This document shows, in pieces, positions 62,700 to 64,000 of a stretch of 64,000 bases of DNA. The notes below the pieces were generated by a model. It was not told where the DNA came from. It saw only the letters and a program-made list of their open reading frames with translations, and ran no database searches. Numbering within the stretch: the first letter of the stretch is position 1; each line of letters opens with the position of its first letter. The position numbers and the translations under genes are program-made. Source of the DNA: Acidimicrobiia bacterium. Lineage in GTDB: Bacteria > Actinomycetota > Acidimicrobiia > Acidimicrobiales > Poriferisodalaceae. The stretch spans positions 1-64,000 of the forward strand of contig JAJEBN010000082.1 of NCBI GenBank assembly GCA_022822525.1, read 5' to 3'.

Positions 62700-64000
62700 C
62701 GATGAGCCGGCAGGGCGTCCAGCCCACCGAGGTGATCGACCGGGCCGCCAAGCTTCGCTTCCGCTGGAACGGCAAGCGTTTCAGCGGGTTCGAGGGCGAC
62801 ACGATCGCCTCTGCCCTGGCCGCTTCAGGAGAGCAGATCTTCTCCCGCTCCATGAAGTACCACCGGCCCCGGGGCATCCTCACCGCCGACTACTGGGATC
62901 CCAACCTGATGGTTCAGGTGGGCGACGACCCCAATGTGCGGGCTGGCCACCGCTTGCTGGAGAGCGGCATGGACGTCCGCTCGCAGAACGCGTGGCCGTC
63001 GCTGAACCGCGACATCAAGGCGGTGAACGGTCTGCTCGGGCGCTTCCTGACGGCCGGCTTCTACTACAAGACCTTCATGCGGCCGCAATGGCTGTGGCCC
63101 ACCTACGAGCGGGTGCTGGCCACGTTCGCCCCGGGCGGCAAGATCGACCTCGACACCCCGCACGCCTACCACGACAAGCGCTACACGCACCCCGACGTGG
63201 TGGTGGCCGGAGCAGGCCCGGCCGGCATCGAGGCGGCGCTGGCCGCCAGCAGCGCGGGCGCCAGCGTGATGCTGGTCTCCCATGAGCACAGCGTGGGCGG
63301 CCATCTGCGCTACTCGAGCGCTGCCGCCGATCAGGCCGCGCTCGCCGAGCTGCGCACTGCGCTGGACGCTTCCGATGTCGAGGTGCTGACCGACTCGACC
63401 GTGACCGGTCGGTATGAGGACAACTGGCTCGGCATCGTCCAGCGCAACCACCCGGTCGCAGTCGAGCGTCTCATCAAGGCCCGCGCCAAGACGCTGGTGG
63501 CAGCGCCCGGCCTGATCGAGCGTCCCTACGTGTTCGAGGGCAACGACCGGCCCGGCGTCATCACCTCGGGCGCAGCACGTCGCCTGGTGAACCTCTGGGG
63601 CGTCAAGCCGGGCGAGCGGGCGGTGGTGTTCAGTGCGAATGCCGAGGGAGATGCCGCGGTCGCCGACCTGGAACGGGTGGGCACCGAGATCGCTGCCGTC
63701 ATAGACGGTCGCACCGGGGGCAGCATCAGCTCGACCCGCGGCTCGTCGCGGGCGGTCGACGCAGTCGTAGCCGACGGAGCCTCCATCGGCGCCGATCTGC
63801 TCGTGGTAGCAGCCGGCTGGACGGCGCCGACATCGCTGCTCAACATGGCAGGCGACCGTCCCGTCTATGACCCGGCCGCGGCCAGGTTCTTCCCGTCCGA
63901 CCCCCCCAGCAATGTGCTGGCGACGGGTGGCCTCGCCGGCGATGCCGATCTTGACGGGCTGCGTCAGCATGGCGCCGCCACGGGCCGCCTCGCCGCTTCC
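62696..64000 (+). CDS. soxA: Sarcosine oxidase subunit alpha, partial (continues past right edge)
   Basis: An open frame of 435 codons to the window end. The N-terminus KLRFRWNGKRFSGFEGDTIA (ferredoxin-like strand) and SRSMKYHRPRGILTADYWDP are SoxA. HPDVVVAGAGPAGIEAALAA is the NAD/FAD Rossmann motif, followed by SVGGHLRYS and VITSGAARRLVNLWGVKPGE. The full protein is normally near 950-1000 aa with a C-terminal GcvT-like folate domain, so about half is visible. ATG 62696 or the in-frame 62702 may start it. It follows soxD in the operon. Confidence 0.92.
   Translation, partial: MTMSRQGVQPTEVIDRAAKLRFRWNGKRFSGFEGDTIASALAASGEQIFSRSMKYHRPRGILTADYWDPNLMVQVGDDPNVRAGHRLLESGMDVRSQNAWPSLNRDIKAVNGLLGRFLTAGFYYKTFMRPQWLWPTYERVLATFAPGGKIDLDTPHAYHDKRYTHPDVVVAGAGPAGIEAALAASSAGASVMLVSHEHSVGGHLRYSSAAADQAALAELRTALDASDVEVLTDSTVTGRYEDNWLGIVQRNHPVAVERLIKARAKTLVAAPGLIERPYVFEGNDRPGVITSGAARRLVNLWGVKPGERAVVFSANAEGDAAVADLERVGTEIAAVIDGRTGGSISSTRGSSRAVDAVVADGASIGADLLVVAAGWTAPTSLLNMAGDRPVYDPAAARFFPSDPPSNVLATGGLAGDADLDGLRQHGAATGRLAAS

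Overview
The window is GC-rich DNA with many GTG starts and many ATGA/GTGA stop-start overlaps. Its gene content is EthD and phytanoyl-CoA dioxygenase families, several SDRs and acyl-CoA enzymes, DUF4032, DUF983, DUF2237 and DUF6338 proteins, and heterotetrameric sarcosine oxidase. This points to an actinomycetote, most likely a marine or host-associated Acidimicrobiia-like organism. That is an inference from gene content; there is no rRNA or tRNA in the window.

Layout. 1-8.3 kb is an accessory region. It holds a zinc-ribbon protein running off the left edge, a divergent and visibly more AT-rich SIR2-HerA-KTSC defence operon, a truncated phosphotransferase pseudogene, a broken RelE-like toxin beside an intact AbrB-type antitoxin, a DUF6338 gene with a tiny partner, and an orphan ribbon-helix-helix antitoxin beside a DUF1971 remnant. 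8.4-12.5 kb holds DUF3800 (after a UUCG hairpin), DUF4032, DUF983, a membrane coiled-coil protein built on a 33-bp repeat, and DUF2237. 12.6-31 kb is metabolic: a TetR gene with a candidate operator, an amino-acid binding protein, SDRs, an amidase, an acyl-CoA dehydrogenase, an amidohydrolase, and a tightly coupled EthD / ferritin-like / MaoC / enoyl-CoA hydratase / acyl-CoA ligase cluster. It ends with an iron ABC transporter preceded by an IdeR/DtxR-type iron box.

31-45.5 kb is a carbohydrate region. GlpD and a class II aldolase are divergent from a MalK/MsmK ATPase. Opposite lies a six-gene run (binding protein, two permeases, aldo/keto reductase, Gfo/Idh oxidoreductase, LLM flavin enzyme). 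A GH13 alpha-glucosidase-LacI pair follows. Near-identical LacI-type palindromes precede both the binding-protein gene and the glucosidase gene, which defines a small regulon.

45.5-52.8 kb holds a PEBP protein, a large coiled-coil protein of unknown function, a Dyp-type peroxidase, a crotonase-family protein and a phytanoyl-CoA dioxygenase. Divergent from the peroxidase is an AhpD-like gene with an in-frame UGA at the second position of a CxxC motif (CFYU). A hairpin with a GGUCU apical loop follows 24 nt later, so this is a probable selenoprotein.

52.7-59.8 kb is a repeat-built accessory locus. The last 84 bp of the dioxygenase gene recurs twice downstream, and the tail of an uncharacterised secreted module recurs three times. 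Between these repeats lie two secreted proteins that share that C-terminal module behind different N-termini, one of them with CWB2 cell-wall repeats. A VapBC-like pair with a 23-bp operator and a two-gene AAA ATPase plus PD-(D/E)xK nuclease cassette follow. 60-64 kb holds a LysR regulator and a sarcosine oxidase operon (soxB, soxD, soxA) running off the right edge.
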